A stretch of DNA of 64,000 nucleotides from CAVQMB01 sp963713445 (GCA_963713445.1 CAVQMB010000011.1:1-64000); one strand, 5' to 3'; positions 1 through 8,593 are shown, counted from the stretch's first letter. Program-made: numbers and translations. The notes: a model not told the origin generated them from the letters alone.

Positions 1-8
1 GCAGCTTC

Positions 9-689
9 GTGTGGATGAAGGTCCTGGAGTCGGCGCCGGAACGCTACGACCGCGGCATCCGTCGCCTTTCCCGGGGCCGGATCGACGACGTGTACCGGCG
101 CATCGCAGACCGCGTCGCCGCCCCGGGGCGGACCGTCCTCGACATCGGCTGCGGCACCGGAGGCGTGTCGCTGGCCTGCGCGGCCCGGGGGGCCGAGGTC
201 TTCGGCATCGACCTCGACGCCGGGATGCTCGAGGTCGCCCGGGCCAAGCCCGTCCCCGGCGAGGGAACGGTCACCTGGCTCCAGCTCGCCGCCGCGGAGA
301 TCGAGGACCGCTTCCCCGAGGAGATCTTCGACGCGGTGGTCTCCTGCCTCGCCTTCTCCGAGTTGTCTCCGGAGCAGCGGGCGTACGCCCTGAAGGTCGC
401 TCGCACCCGCCTCCGCCCCGGCGGCGAGCTCCTCATCGCCGACGAGGTGGCGCCGAGAAGCGGCACGCGCCGGGTCTGGTACCACCTGCGCCGGGCACCC
501 CTTACCGCCTTCACCTACCTGCTCACCCAGACCACCACCCGCCCCGTCGTCGGCCTCGCCGACGCCGTGCGCACCGCCGGCTTCACCGAGGTCACGGAGA
601 CCTGCATCTGGGAGGACACCTTCGTCCTCATCCACGGCGTGGGGGCCGAAGGCGCCGGCGCCGCAACGCCCACCGGAGAGGCGTCATGA
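9..689 (+). CDS. CpaM-like corrinoid-protein-associated SAM methyltransferase
   Basis: This is a class I S-adenosylmethionine-dependent methyltransferase of about 226 residues. Motif I is visible as VLDIGCGTGG at about residues 43-52, followed by the acidic residue of motif II in the segment FGIDLD, and the post-motif LRPGGELLIADE. The N-terminal signature KVLESAPERYD matches what I recall of the family named corrinoid protein-associated methyltransferase (CpaM), which sits beside HgcA-like genes. Its stop overlaps the ATG of the next gene (ATGA at 686-689), so the two are probably translated together. The start is uncertain: a GTG at 9 and an ATG at 15 are both possible, and the frame is open to the left edge, so the true start may lie outside. 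The substrate is unknown. Confidence 0.8.
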   Translation: MWMKVLESAPERYDRGIRRLSRGRIDDVYRRIADRVAAPGRTVLDIGCGTGGVSLACAARGAEVFGIDLDAGMLEVARAKPVPGEGTVTWLQLAAAEIEDRFPEEIFDAVVSCLAFSELSPEQRAYALKVARTRLRPGGELLIADEVAPRSGTRRVWYHLRRAPLTAFTYLLTQTTTRPVVGLADAVRTAGFTEVTETCIWEDTFVLIHGVGAEGAGAATPTGEAS

Positions 690-1800
690 GGCTGCGCGAC
701 CTGCCCGCCTACGTCCGGGACACCGTCCTCCGCATGCTCCCCCACCGGGCGCGCACCGGCCTGCGCCGGGTGGGCCACCCCGGCCGCGACGCCCCGGTGC
801 TCCTCACGGGGAACTTCACCCTCACCGTGCGCCGGCTCACCGGCGTGTTGCGGGGCCGGGACGCCTTCGTCCTCGTCGCCGACAGCCGGGGCATCAACGT
901 CTGGTGCGCCGCCGGGGGTGGTCACCTCACCCACCACGACGTCATCTCGGCCATCCGCACCTCGGGCGTCGCCGAACAGGTGGACCACAGGGAGGTCATC
1001 CTCCCCCAGCTCTCGGCCACCGGCGTCGAGCGCCGGAAGATCACCGAGGCTACGGGCTTCGAGACCCGCTGGGGCCCGGCGCGCCTCGAGGACCTCCCGG
1101 CGTTCCTCGACCGGGGCCGCCGGGTGCACAAGGGCGAGCGGAAGATGCGCTTCCCCCTCTGGGAGCGCATGGAGATGGCGGCGATGTGGGGCGTCCCCAC
1201 GCTCGTCATCGGGGGCCTGATCGTCGGATCGCTGGGGGGCGCGCTGTATTCGCCGCCGCCGCGAGCTCCCTGTTCACCATCGTCGTCGGGGTCTTCGCCC
1301 TGCTCCCCTGGCTGAAGGTGGGCCCGGGGTGGCGGTGGCCGACCCTCGCCGCCTTCGCCGCCCTGGGCTTCGGGGTGGCCTCGGTGGTCCTGGCGCTCCT
1401 CGGCCGGTTCACCTCCGGGCCGACGATCTGGGTCGGTGCCTCGAGCCTCTTCTTCGTCGCCGTCCTCTCCGCGGACCTCGAGGGCACCACCCCCTGGTAC
1501 GGGAGCTACATCAACACCTTCCGCAACCCGGCGTCGGTGGACCTCGTCGAGGAGCAGTGCACCGGCGCCGCCGACTGCGTGCAGGTCTGTCCCCGCGACG
1601 TCCTCCAGATGGACGGGAAGCGCCGGAAGGTCGTCATCGCCCGGCCGGGCCAGTGCATCCAGTGCGGGGCCTGCGTGGTCCAGTGCCCGGAGAGCGCCCT
1701 GCGCTTCCGCTACGCCGACGGCTCGGTGGTGGAGGCGGAGACCATCCGCCGCACCCGGATGAACATGGTGGGCAAGCGGACGGTGCAGGTGCCCGACTGA
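686..1800 (+). pseudogene. HgcAB-like fusion protein (corrinoid domain, membrane helices, ferredoxin), one frameshift
   Basis: The N-terminal 160 residues resemble the corrinoid-binding domain of HgcA/CdhD proteins. The cap-helix motif is NVWCAAG at residues 71-77, with Cys74 (bases 905-907) as the expected cobalt ligand. Four hydrophobic segments follow (around bases 1180-1500), then a bacterial ferredoxin domain (about 1545-1700). Its second cluster motif is complete (CIQCGACVVQCP). The first (CTGAADCVQVCP) has Ala where the second Cys is usual, leaving three Cys, which might bind a 3Fe-4S cluster. The frame changes at a run of six G at 1234-1239; adding one G restores one protein of about 371 residues, so this may be a sequencing error. 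HgcA and HgcB are normally separate and methylate mercury. Here HgcA lacks the Lys that usually follows NVWCAAG, so mercury methylation should not be assumed. Confidence 0.78.
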
Positions 1801-1941
1801 GGGCCCTCCATGTCGGCGTCGGCACCTCGGGAGGAGTCGAGCGATCCCTTGTTCGCGCTCCCGGGAATCCGTAGGCTGTGCCGGGGCGGGTAGGTTGCCA
1901 CGACGCGCAGCCCACCGGGGGCGACCCCCAAGGTGCTCGCC

Positions 1942-2025
1942 ATGCGACACGCCGTCCTTATCATGGCCGCAGGGCTGGGCTCGATGCTCGCTGCGTGCGG
2001 CGACACGGACACGTGCGCTCGATGA
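1942..2025 (+). pseudogene. Start of a lipoprotein gene, truncated
   Basis: The 27-codon reading frame has a basic N-terminus, a hydrophobic stretch and a lipobox ending LAAC, then GDTDTCAR and a stop. It looks like only the signal peptide of a lipoprotein. The DNA just after it (from about 2012) belongs to the tail of a gene on the other strand, so the body of the lipoprotein gene is missing. A chance short frame is possible, but the lipobox is convincing. Confidence 0.4.
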
Positions 2026-2539
2026 CGTCGCGCTCCTCGCCGGTGATGACGTCACGGGCCCGAAAGCCCTGGCCCGGCTCGGAGCGCACGACCTCGTGGA
2101 AGCTGAACGGCGTCGCAGCGCACACCTCCAGGTACCGCCTCAGCACCGGTTCCAGGCGCCATGCCCGCCGCTCCAGAAGCACACTCGTGGGGCTGCGGTC
2201 GTGCAGCGAGACGTCCTCGACCCCGGTTTCCGCCGGGTCGGGCGCCCACCGGTGGAAGAACCAGGGGATGAACACCTCCAGGTGCGGGGAGTCGGGATCG
2301 AACTCCGGCTCATCGTCGTCCCAGAGGGTGAACTCGGCCCACGCCTCGTCCACGGCGTCGGGTCCGTAGACCTCACGGACGAAGCGGAGCATGGCGGTCG
2401 GGAACCCGTCCAGCGCGGTCCGCAGCCTCCGTCACGTCGACTCCTCGGGAGAGGGCCGGTCTTCTGTCGCCCTGCCGTGGCAGTGCTTGTACTTCTTCCC
2501 GCTCCCGCAGGGACAGGGGGCGTTGCGGCTCACGTTCAT
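1961..2539 (-). pseudogene. SEC-C metal-binding motif protein, interrupted and truncated
   Basis: On the minus strand from the ATG at 2539 the protein begins with the zinc-binding SEC-C motif (CPCGSGKKYKHCHG), known from the SecA C-terminus and many stand-alone proteins. After 35 codons there is an in-frame TGA (2434-2432). The same frame continues with RRLRTALDGFPTAM and a conserved-looking body to about 2012, including LWDDDEPEF and a tail ending ERDVIERT. Either a point change created the stop or the two parts are separate genes. Past about 2012 the sequence no longer looks like this protein and runs into the truncated lipoprotein start. The function is unknown. It is likely cytoplasmic. 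Confidence 0.55.
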
Positions 2540-2750
2540 GCTCGAAGACCCTCCGCGATCATCCGAAGTGGGCGCTCGTCGCCGGGCTCCGGGGTCGTGC
2601 GCCGCCTGGTGGGGCGGTCGTCGAGCTGATTGAATGGCCGAACCTGGAAGCTTCGCCAGTACAGATGATCCGCGCCCTGCACGTGGAACTCAACAGCGTC
2701 GACGCCGCCCGAGACATGCGGGGCCCTAGAGGCAGGACTAGATTCCGAGC

Positions 2751-2981
2751 ATGAGCTCACGCCCCCACGATACGGCGGCATCCACCTGGTCTCGGTATGA
2801 GGCCGTCCTCGCTCGAATGGACGGGACGGGGCGCCTCCGCGCCGCGGTCGAGTTGAGCGAGGCCGTGCGCGAGATTCGCCTGGCGGGGATTCGGGCGCGT
2901 CACCCGAAGCTGAGTCCTCGAGAGGCGGTGGAACGACTTGTGGCCGAGGATTACGGGGTCGAGCTGCCCCGGCAGAAGTGA
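2751..2981 (+). CDS. Small protein paired with a nucleotidyltransferase
   Basis: This 76-residue, charged, probably helical protein begins at ATG 2751 and ends with a TGA that overlaps the GTG of the nucleotidyltransferase (GTGA at 2978-2981). I do not recognise a named family. Small proteins of this size directly upstream of MNT/AbiEii-type nucleotidyltransferases often act as partners or antitoxins, and the stop-start overlap suggests coupled translation. The partner role is inference. Confidence 0.6.
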   Translation: MSSRPHDTAASTWSRYEAVLARMDGTGRLRAAVELSEAVREIRLAGIRARHPKLSPREAVERLVAEDYGVELPRQK

Positions 2982-3538
2982 GCCTCACAACGTTCCTGCA
3001 GAGGGTCGTCGAGGTACTCGACGAGGCAGGAGTGCCCTACATGCTCACGGGGTCGCTCGCCGCGGCCTACTATGCCGTGCCCCGGGCCACCCAGGACATC
3101 GATGTCGTGATCGAGGCCGGGGGGCAGGGGATCGATCAACTGGTGCAGGGCCTCCTGTCCGCGGGCTGGTACGTTGATCGAAACGCAGCCATCGAGGCGT
3201 GGCGCAGCCATGCTCAGTTCAACGCGATCGAGCCCGACTCCGGCTGGAAGGCCGACTTCATCGTTCGGAAGGAACGCTCGTACAGCCGGGAGGAGTTCAG
3301 GCGTCGAGAGCGGATCTCGTTGCTCGGTGTGGAGCTCGCAGTAGCGAGTCTCGAGGACGTCCTGATCGCGAAGCTCGAGTGGAGCAGCCTCGGGGACTCG
3401 GCACTGCAGCGCCGCGATGTCGTCCAGCTTCTGGAGCGCACCTGGGAGCAGCTGGACAAGGCGTATCTGGAGAAGTGGATCGCGGAGCTGGGTCTGGAGT
3501 CGGAGTGGCATGCGGCCCGGTCGGGGGCCGGGCGATGA
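2978..3538 (+). CDS. Nucleotidyltransferase-fold protein (possible toxin of a two-gene module)
   Basis: The protein has 186 residues. The nucleotidyltransferase signature is a Gly-Ser pair (GSLAAAYY, about residues 22-29) followed by the acidic pair in TQDIDVVIE (about 37-45), and the third acidic position may lie in the DFIVRKE segment. A later stretch, LGVELAVASLEDVLIAKLEW, resembles the C-terminal part of nucleotidyltransferases of the AbiEii/DUF6036 group. The start is a GTG that overlaps the stop of the small upstream gene. Such proteins can add nucleotides to tRNA or proteins as toxins, but some are harmless enzymes. The substrate cannot be told from sequence. Confidence 0.65.
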   Translation: MSLTTFLQRVVEVLDEAGVPYMLTGSLAAAYYAVPRATQDIDVVIEAGGQGIDQLVQGLLSAGWYVDRNAAIEAWRSHAQFNAIEPDSGWKADFIVRKERSYSREEFRRRERISLLGVELAVASLEDVLIAKLEWSSLGDSALQRRDVVQLLERTWEQLDKAYLEKWIAELGLESEWHAARSGAGR

Positions 3539-3554
3539 GCCGCGACAGGCCTGG

Positions 3555-6500
3555 CTACTCCTCCGCGATCATCCGCTCCACCCGTGGCACATCCCGCGTC
3601 AGGATCAGCTCGAGCCGTGCCAGGTACCCGCCGAGCTGCGCCGACAACTCCTCGAAGACCCGATACTGCGCCGCCGTCGGGCGCCCGTCGCCGCTCTCCA
3701 CGATCCTGCGCAGGCCGGTGAGGCGGTCGTTGAGCTTGATGGGCCAGGCGATCTTGTCCTTGGGGCTCTGGTTCTTCACCTGGTAGAGCTCGCCCTCCAC
3801 CTCCCCCAGGCTGCGCAGCACGTCCTCCAGCGCGGTGCGCGCGGGTCCTTCGGGTAGGCCATCCAGTCGCGGCTGGAGCCGCGCCCGCACCTCCCGGATC
3901 TTGATCACCCCCTCGTTGGCGGCGCTGGTGGCGTCTCGGATGCGGACGGCCAGGCGGAACTGCTCCTGCAGGTCCGCGTCGGTCCAGTCGGTGACGCGCG
4001 GGTCGCGCCGCAGCGCGAACGTCGCCGAAGCGGTGCGGCCGTCCGCCGTGACCCGGACCTGGTAGCGGCCGGGAGGCGCGAGGGGGCCGATGGCGGGGTT
4101 GCCGCCCTCGAGGATGAGGTTGGCGAAGACCGTGGCGCCGGGGTAGCGCACGTCCCAACGCAGGCGGTGGAGGCCCGCGTCCATGGCCCCACCCTCCCGC
4201 ACCGTGCGCACGGGGGCGCCGGCGCTGTCGAGGATCTCGACCTTCACCGAGCGGGCCGGCGCCGCCAGGTGGAAGTCCAGGTCCGCAGGGTAGACGCGGC
4301 GCACCGCGTCCACGGGGGTGAAGACGTGCAGCGGCTCGGCGGCGGCGGCCTCCGTCCACTGGCGCAGGGGCGCTACGTCGTCCAGCACCCAGAAGGAGCG
4401 CCCGTGGGTGGCGAGGACCACGTCGCGCCCGGTGACCGCGAGGCTGCTGACGGCCACGTCGGGGAGGTTGAGGGACAGCGGCTGCCAGTGGTCGCCGTCG
4501 TCGAAGGAGACGTACGGGCCGTGCTCCGTGCCCGCCCACAGCAGCCCCGGCCGCACCGGGTCCTCGCGTACCGCGTGCACGAAGGCGCCGGGGGCGAAGC
4601 CGTCCACGATCTTCGTCCACGTCGCGCCGGCGTCGTGGGTGCGCCAGACGTACGGTGCGCGGTCGTCCATCTCGTAGCGCCGCCCCGCCACGTATGCCCC
4701 GGCGGGGTCGTGGGGCGAGGCGTCCACCAGGCCGATGCGGGTGTTCGGGGGCATGTCCGGCGGGGTGACGTCCGTCCAGCTCCCGCCGCCGTCCCGGGTG
4801 AGGTGCACCAGGCCGTCGTCGGAGCCGGTCCAGACGGTGCCGGCCTCCAGGGGCGAGGGCGCGATGGTGTAGATCGTGCCGTAGATCTCCGGCCCGTCCT
4901 GGTCGAGGATGATGGGCCCGCCCGAGTCCCCCAGCGTCGCGGGATCCGCGCGCGTCAGGTCCGGGCTGATCCGCCTCCACGAGCGCCCGCCGTCCTTCGT
5001 CTTCCACAGGTGCTGCGAGCCGGCGTAGAGGGCGTCGGGCTCGGCGGGGGAGAAGACGATGGGGTAGACCCAGTTCCAGCGCTCGGCCATCGCCTCGGCT
5101 GGCTCGCCCATCACCGTGTACGGGCGGGGCGGCACGTCCCGGGCCTGGCCCGTGCGCCGGTCGAAGCGCTCGAGGGTGTTGGTGGCGCCGGCGTAGAAGA
5201 CGTCCGGGTCCCGGGGGTCCGGCGCGATGTAGCCGCTCTCGCCTCCCCCCACCGTCGTAAAGTCGTCCGGGCGGCCGATCCCGCCGAAGTCGCGGCCGCG
5301 TCGCCAGGCACGCACACCGTGGTGTTGTCCTGCTGCGCGCCGCACACGTCGGTAGGGGAAGTCGGCCGTCGGCGGCCACGCGGTAGATCTGCGCCGTCGG
5401 GTAGTCCTGCGACGTCCAGGTGCGGCCACCGTTGATGGCGACGTTCGCGCCGCCGTCGTTGGCCTCTGATCATCCGGTCCGGGTCGTTCGGGTCGATCCA
5501 CAGGTCGTGGTTGTCGCCGTGCGGGCGCGTCCACTCCTGGAAGGTCCGGCCCCCGTCCGTCGACTCTGTCCAGAAGGCAGCGTTCAGGACGTAGACCGTG
5601 TCCTGTCCTGGGGGTCGGCGAAGATGCGCGTGTAGTAGAAGGAGCGCTGGCGCAGAGCTTCCGCGTCGCCGTTCACGTCCGCCACGTCGCGCCGCCGTCA
5701 TCCGAGCGGAAGATGCCGCCGCTCAGCCCGCCTCCACGATCGCCTACACCGTGCGCGAGTCGCGCCCGCCACCGTGACGGTGATCTTGCCCAGCACGCCC
5801 GTGGGGAAGCCCGGGTTGTGGGTCAGCTCCGTCCAGGTGTCGCCGCCGTCCGTCGACTTGAAGATGCCCGACCCCGGCCCGCCGCTCCACAGCTTCCACG
5901 GCCGGCGGTACACCTCCCACGAGCGTCGCGTAGAGGACGTCCGGGTCCGCGGGATCCAGGGCGAGATCCACGGCCCCCGTGCGCTCGTCGCGGAAGAGGA
6001 CCTTCGTCCACGTCCGCCCGCCGTCCCGCGTGCGGAACACGCCCCGCTCGGCGTTGGTCCCGAAGGGATGGCCGAGCGCGGCGACGCACGACCACGTCCG
6101 GGTCCGCGGGATGGACGCGGATGCGCGCCGACTGGCCTGCGTATCCTCCAGCCCGACGTGCGTCCACGTCGCGCCGCCGTCCGTGGTCCGGTAGACGCCG
6201 TCGCCCTGCATGACGTTGCCGCGGAGCTCGCCTCGCCCATCCCCACCCACACCACGTCCGGGTCGGAGGGCGCCACCGCCAGCGCGCCCACCGACGAGCT
6301 GGCGAGCCATCCGTCGGCGATGGGCGTCCAGGTGGTGCCACCGTCCGTGGTCTTCCACACCCCTCCGCCCGTGGCGCCGAACCAGTACTCGAGGGGGCGG
6401 GTGGAGCTGCCGGCCGCGGTGATGGAACGGCCGCCTCGGTTGGGGCCGATGTCGCGCCAGGAGAGGGCGGAGAAGGGGCTTTCTGCGCCTCCTGGCGACT

Positions 6501-6579
6501 GGGCGACGGCGGGGCCAGGCCCGAGGGTCGCGAGGGCCAGGAGGGCGAGGTGGAGGCAACGATCCAAGTGGGTCTTCAG
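3555..6579 (-). pseudogene. Secreted BNR/sortilin-like beta-propeller (glycosyl-hydrolase-like) protein with many frameshifts
   Basis: One gene of about 1,000 codons runs leftwards. The best start is a CTG at 6579, six bases after a GGAGGG site and overlapping the toxin stop upstream (CTGA); this would usually be an ATGA. It begins with a signal peptide (KTHLDRCLHLALLALATLG, then AVAQ). It carries repeated BNR/Asp-box-like blades: DGGTTWTP, DGGRTWTK, DGGDTWTE, DGGRSWRR and DGGGSWTD. The C-terminal half (about 5330-3555) is one open frame. The first half changes frame at least eight times between about 6230 and 5270, yet each piece keeps propeller motifs. The family is common in Gemmatimonadota and related bacteria and is annotated as sialidase-like or VPS10 domain; its substrate is unknown. 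A fragment of a second copy lies at 11118-11292. Confidence 0.75.
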
Positions 6580-6875
6580 AAGAGGCCCTCCACCTTTCTG
6601 CCGTAGCGATCGATGTCGTCGTGGGGTACGACATCCACCACCCACAATGTGTCGTTCTCGATTCGGTGCACGAGCCGATCCCCGTCGTTGATTCTGGCTT
6701 CGTCGTAGAACTTGTCCGGCTGGATCGGCTTGATTCGCATCCCCGGGGTGGGCTTCCGCTTCAGCAGCGCGATCACGGCCTTGTCGACCCCGCTCTGCTG
6801 GGCCGCCGTCAAGCCGGCATAGCTCTTCTCGAATCGCCTCGAGAACTCGGCCGCGAGGAACTTCTGACGGGCCAC
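6576..6875 (-). CDS. RelE/ParE-type toxin-like protein
   Basis: The protein has 99 residues. It has the helical N-terminus, central basic segment (ALLKRKPTPGMRIKPI) and C-terminal strands (RLVHRIENDTLWVVDVVPHDDIDRYG) typical of the RelE/ParE/YafQ fold. It lies seven bases after an AbrB-type gene, giving the usual antitoxin-first order. Its stop overlaps the start of the propeller gene, so a housekeeping gene is tied to the module. Members of this fold either cut mRNA on ribosomes or poison gyrase; the choice is not visible here. Confidence 0.7.
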   Translation of the reverse strand: MARQKFLAAEFSRRFEKSYAGLTAAQQSGVDKAVIALLKRKPTPGMRIKPIQPDKFYDEARINDGDRLVHRIENDTLWVVDVVPHDDIDRYGRKVEGLF

Positions 6876-6882
6876 GCCCGGG

Positions 6883-7173
6883 TCACCGCTTCAGCGAGTC
6901 CAGGTACTCCTGAGCCTCCTCGGGTGTCTCCGTTCGCGTGGACCCTCCGGACCGGAAGTCGCTCTCGGCCTCCTCGATCCGGTCCCTCATCTCCGGATGG
7001 TGGACCCACAGCTGATCCCGCGGGACGAGGGCGGCGGGAACGAGCTCGTAGGTGCCTCGCTCGGTCTTCTCCAGGATGACCAGGGCGCCCTCCTCACCCT
7101 CGATCCCGAGATCCCGGCGCACCTCCTCGGGGAGAGTGCTCCGGCCGCGTTTGTCGACGCTCAGGAAGGTCAT
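6883..7173 (-). CDS. AbrB/SpoVT-type DNA-binding antitoxin-like protein
   Basis: The 96-residue protein starts with the swapped-hairpin AbrB/MazE pattern (DKRGRSTLPEEVRRDLGI, residues 7-24). Its acidic C-terminal tail (TPEEAQEYLDSLKR) could wrap the toxin. It is directly upstream of the RelE-like gene. AbrB-type antitoxins usually repress their own promoter, so the inverted repeat just upstream (7218-7232) is a candidate operator. Pairing an AbrB antitoxin with a RelE-fold toxin is known but less common than MazE/MazF. Confidence 0.7.
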   Translation of the reverse strand: MTFLSVDKRGRSTLPEEVRRDLGIEGEEGALVILEKTERGTYELVPAALVPRDQLWVHHPEMRDRIEEAESDFRSGGSTRTETPEEAQEYLDSLKR

Positions 7174-7217
7174 GTCACTGTCTCTGGCCCAATTTGGTCA
7201 ATACCCACATTGGAATG

Positions 7218-7232
7218 GTGGGCTCCGCCCAC
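7218..7232. repeat. Short hairpin between fic and the AbrB-type gene
   Basis: The arms GTGGGC and GCCCAC are separated by three bases. It lies 23 bases past the fic stop and 45 bases before the AbrB-type gene, so it could end fic transcription or be an operator. No run of T follows, so I do not call it a terminator. Confidence 0.35.
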
Positions 7233-7254
7233 AGTGGTGTCAAGCCTACCGCAG

Positions 7255-8418
7255 TCATGACGGTTCCGTGCCTTCGTTGAGGGTGGCCAGGTAGCGGTCG
7301 TACGAAAAGACCCGGTTGCGCTGCTTACCCGTGATCTCTCTCGCGATCCCCAGGTCGATGAGCGCATCCAGGGCTGCCGTGACCGTGGGAAAGGAGAGTC
7401 CCGTCCGTTCGGTGACCTGCTGTGCGGAGGTGATGGGCCGGTGCTTGAGCGCGGTATGCACGCGGAGCGCCGAGCCCGCCCGGCGGCCGATGGCGGCGAT
7501 ACGTTCCCGGTCCTCGGCGAAGAGGCCGTCCAGACGCTGCGCCGTGCTCACCGCACCCTCGGCCGACTCGCGGACCCCTTCCAGGAAGAAGCCGAGCCAC
7601 GCCTCCCAGTCCCCCTCGCGACGCACGACGTCGAGGAGCTCGTAGTATCGGGCCCGGTGCTGCTTGAGGTAGAGGCTCAGGTAGAGGAGCGGCTCGCGGA
7701 GCATCTCCGAGTGCATGAGCATGAGGGTGATGAGCAGCCGCCCGATCCTCCCGTTGCCGTCGAGGAAGGGATGGATGGTCTCGAATTGCACATGCACCAG
7801 CCCCGCCCGGATCAGGTCGGGGACCCCGGGTGCGTCGTCATGGAGAAAGCGCTCGAGGTGCCCCATGGCGTCGACCAGCGCATGGACGGGCGGCGGCACG
7901 AAGGCGGCGTTCCCCGGCCGGCTCCCCCCGATCCAGTTCTGTGTCCGGCGAAACTCCCCCGGGGCCCGGTCTCTTCCGCGGCCCCGGGCCAGGAGGATGC
8001 CGTGCATCTCGCGGATCAGGCGATTGGAGAGCGGGAACCCCCCGGCCATGCGGGCGATGCCATGGTCCAGAGCCGCCACGTAGCTGGACACCTCCGCGAC
8101 GTCGTCCAGGGGAACGCCGGGCATCTCGTCCAGCTCGAAGAGGAGGAGGTCGGAGAGGGAGGACTGGGTTCCCTCGATCTGGGAGGAGAGCACCGCCTCC
8201 TTGCGCACGTAGGCGTAGAGAAAGAGCCCCCGGTCCGGCAGCAGCGTCGATACCCCGTCGAGCCGGCCCAGGGCGAGGACCGCTCGTTCCAGAGGCCGCT
8301 CGAGGGCGTCGCCGAGCGCTACGGGTGGGTCCGGCGGGAGTGGCTGGGGCAGGAATGCCCGGACCTCCTCGCCCCCCGCGCTCACCTGCTCCCAGCTACC
8401 GGTAGGTCCCCGTTTCAT
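7255..8418 (-). CDS. Fic/DOC family protein (class II-like, self-inhibited AMP transferase)
   Basis: The Fic core motif is complete (HPFLDGNGRIGR, around bases 7730-7765). An N-terminal inhibitory motif of the form SSxIEGT (bases about 8166-8186) precedes it, as in class II Fic proteins with the DUF4172 N-terminus. The C-terminus looks like a winged helix (TSAQQVTERTGLSFPTVTAAL). Such proteins add AMP to a hydroxyl of a target protein, and the Glu of the inhibitory helix blocks ATP until released. I start at ATG 8418 (MKRGPTGSW); a longer frame to 8490 exists but its extension looks non-coding and overlaps an inverted repeat. The length of 387 residues is normal. It stands alone without a separate antitoxin, as expected for this class. 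Confidence 0.85.
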   Translation of the reverse strand: MKRGPTGSWEQVSAGGEEVRAFLPQPLPPDPPVALGDALERPLERAVLALGRLDGVSTLLPDRGLFLYAYVRKEAVLSSQIEGTQSSLSDLLLFELDEMPGVPLDDVAEVSSYVAALDHGIARMAGGFPLSNRLIREMHGILLARGRGRDRAPGEFRRTQNWIGGSRPGNAAFVPPPVHALVDAMGHLERFLHDDAPGVPDLIRAGLVHVQFETIHPFLDGNGRIGRLLITLMLMHSEMLREPLLYLSLYLKQHRARYYELLDVVRREGDWEAWLGFFLEGVRESAEGAVSTAQRLDGLFAEDRERIAAIGRRAGSALRVHTALKHRPITSAQQVTERTGLSFPTVTAALDALIDLGIAREITGKQRNRVFSYDRYLATLNEGTEPS

Positions 8419-8468
8419 GCGTGAAGGGGCATGAGACCCCCGTGCGGACCTGTGAAGGAACGTTGAAT

Positions 8469-8498
8469 AGCGCCGATAGCTATTTAACATTCGGCGCT
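8469..8498. promoter_or_regulatory. Inverted repeat upstream of fic
   Basis: Eight-base arms AGCGCCGA and TCGGCGCT flank a 14-base AT-rich core that contains TAGCTATTTAA. It is about 50 bases upstream of the chosen fic start in an otherwise very GC-rich region, so it may be an operator or promoter site. Confidence 0.4.
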
Positions 8499-8559
8499 AA
8501 GCTTTAACAGGCCTGGCCGTCAGGCCACCGAGGCTGAGAGCCGGTTGCATGGGGACGTC

Positions 8560-8588
8560 TTGACGCTATAACGTCATAGCGTTATCAT
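8560..8588 (+). promoter_or_regulatory. Promoter with built-in operator for the RHH/RelE module
   Basis: The -35 element TTGACG (8560-8565) and the -10 element TATCAT (8583-8588) are 17 bases apart. The palindrome ATAACG-6-CGTTAT (8568-8585) fills the spacer and runs into the -10 box, an ideal place for a ribbon-helix-helix antitoxin to repress. The start codon at 8594 is only five bases past the -10 box with no Shine-Dalgarno site, so the message may be leaderless. Confidence 0.6.
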
Positions 8589-8593
8589 GCGGC

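Noticed and set aside
686..1800. Calling the fusion a mercury-methylation gene
   Set aside because: Only the cap-helix core and domain order match; the Lys after the motif and the separate HgcB are absent, so the name would overstate the evidence.
922..2055. Long open frames on the opposite strand of real genes (for example 922-2055 minus, 11-1315 plus upstream part)
   Set aside because: They are by-products of high GC content; composition is Arg/Pro/Ala-rich without domains.
2432..2434. Selenocysteine or other recoding at the SEC-C TGA
   Set aside because: No SECIS-like element is visible and the residue is not at a catalytic Cys position. An error or mutation is simpler.
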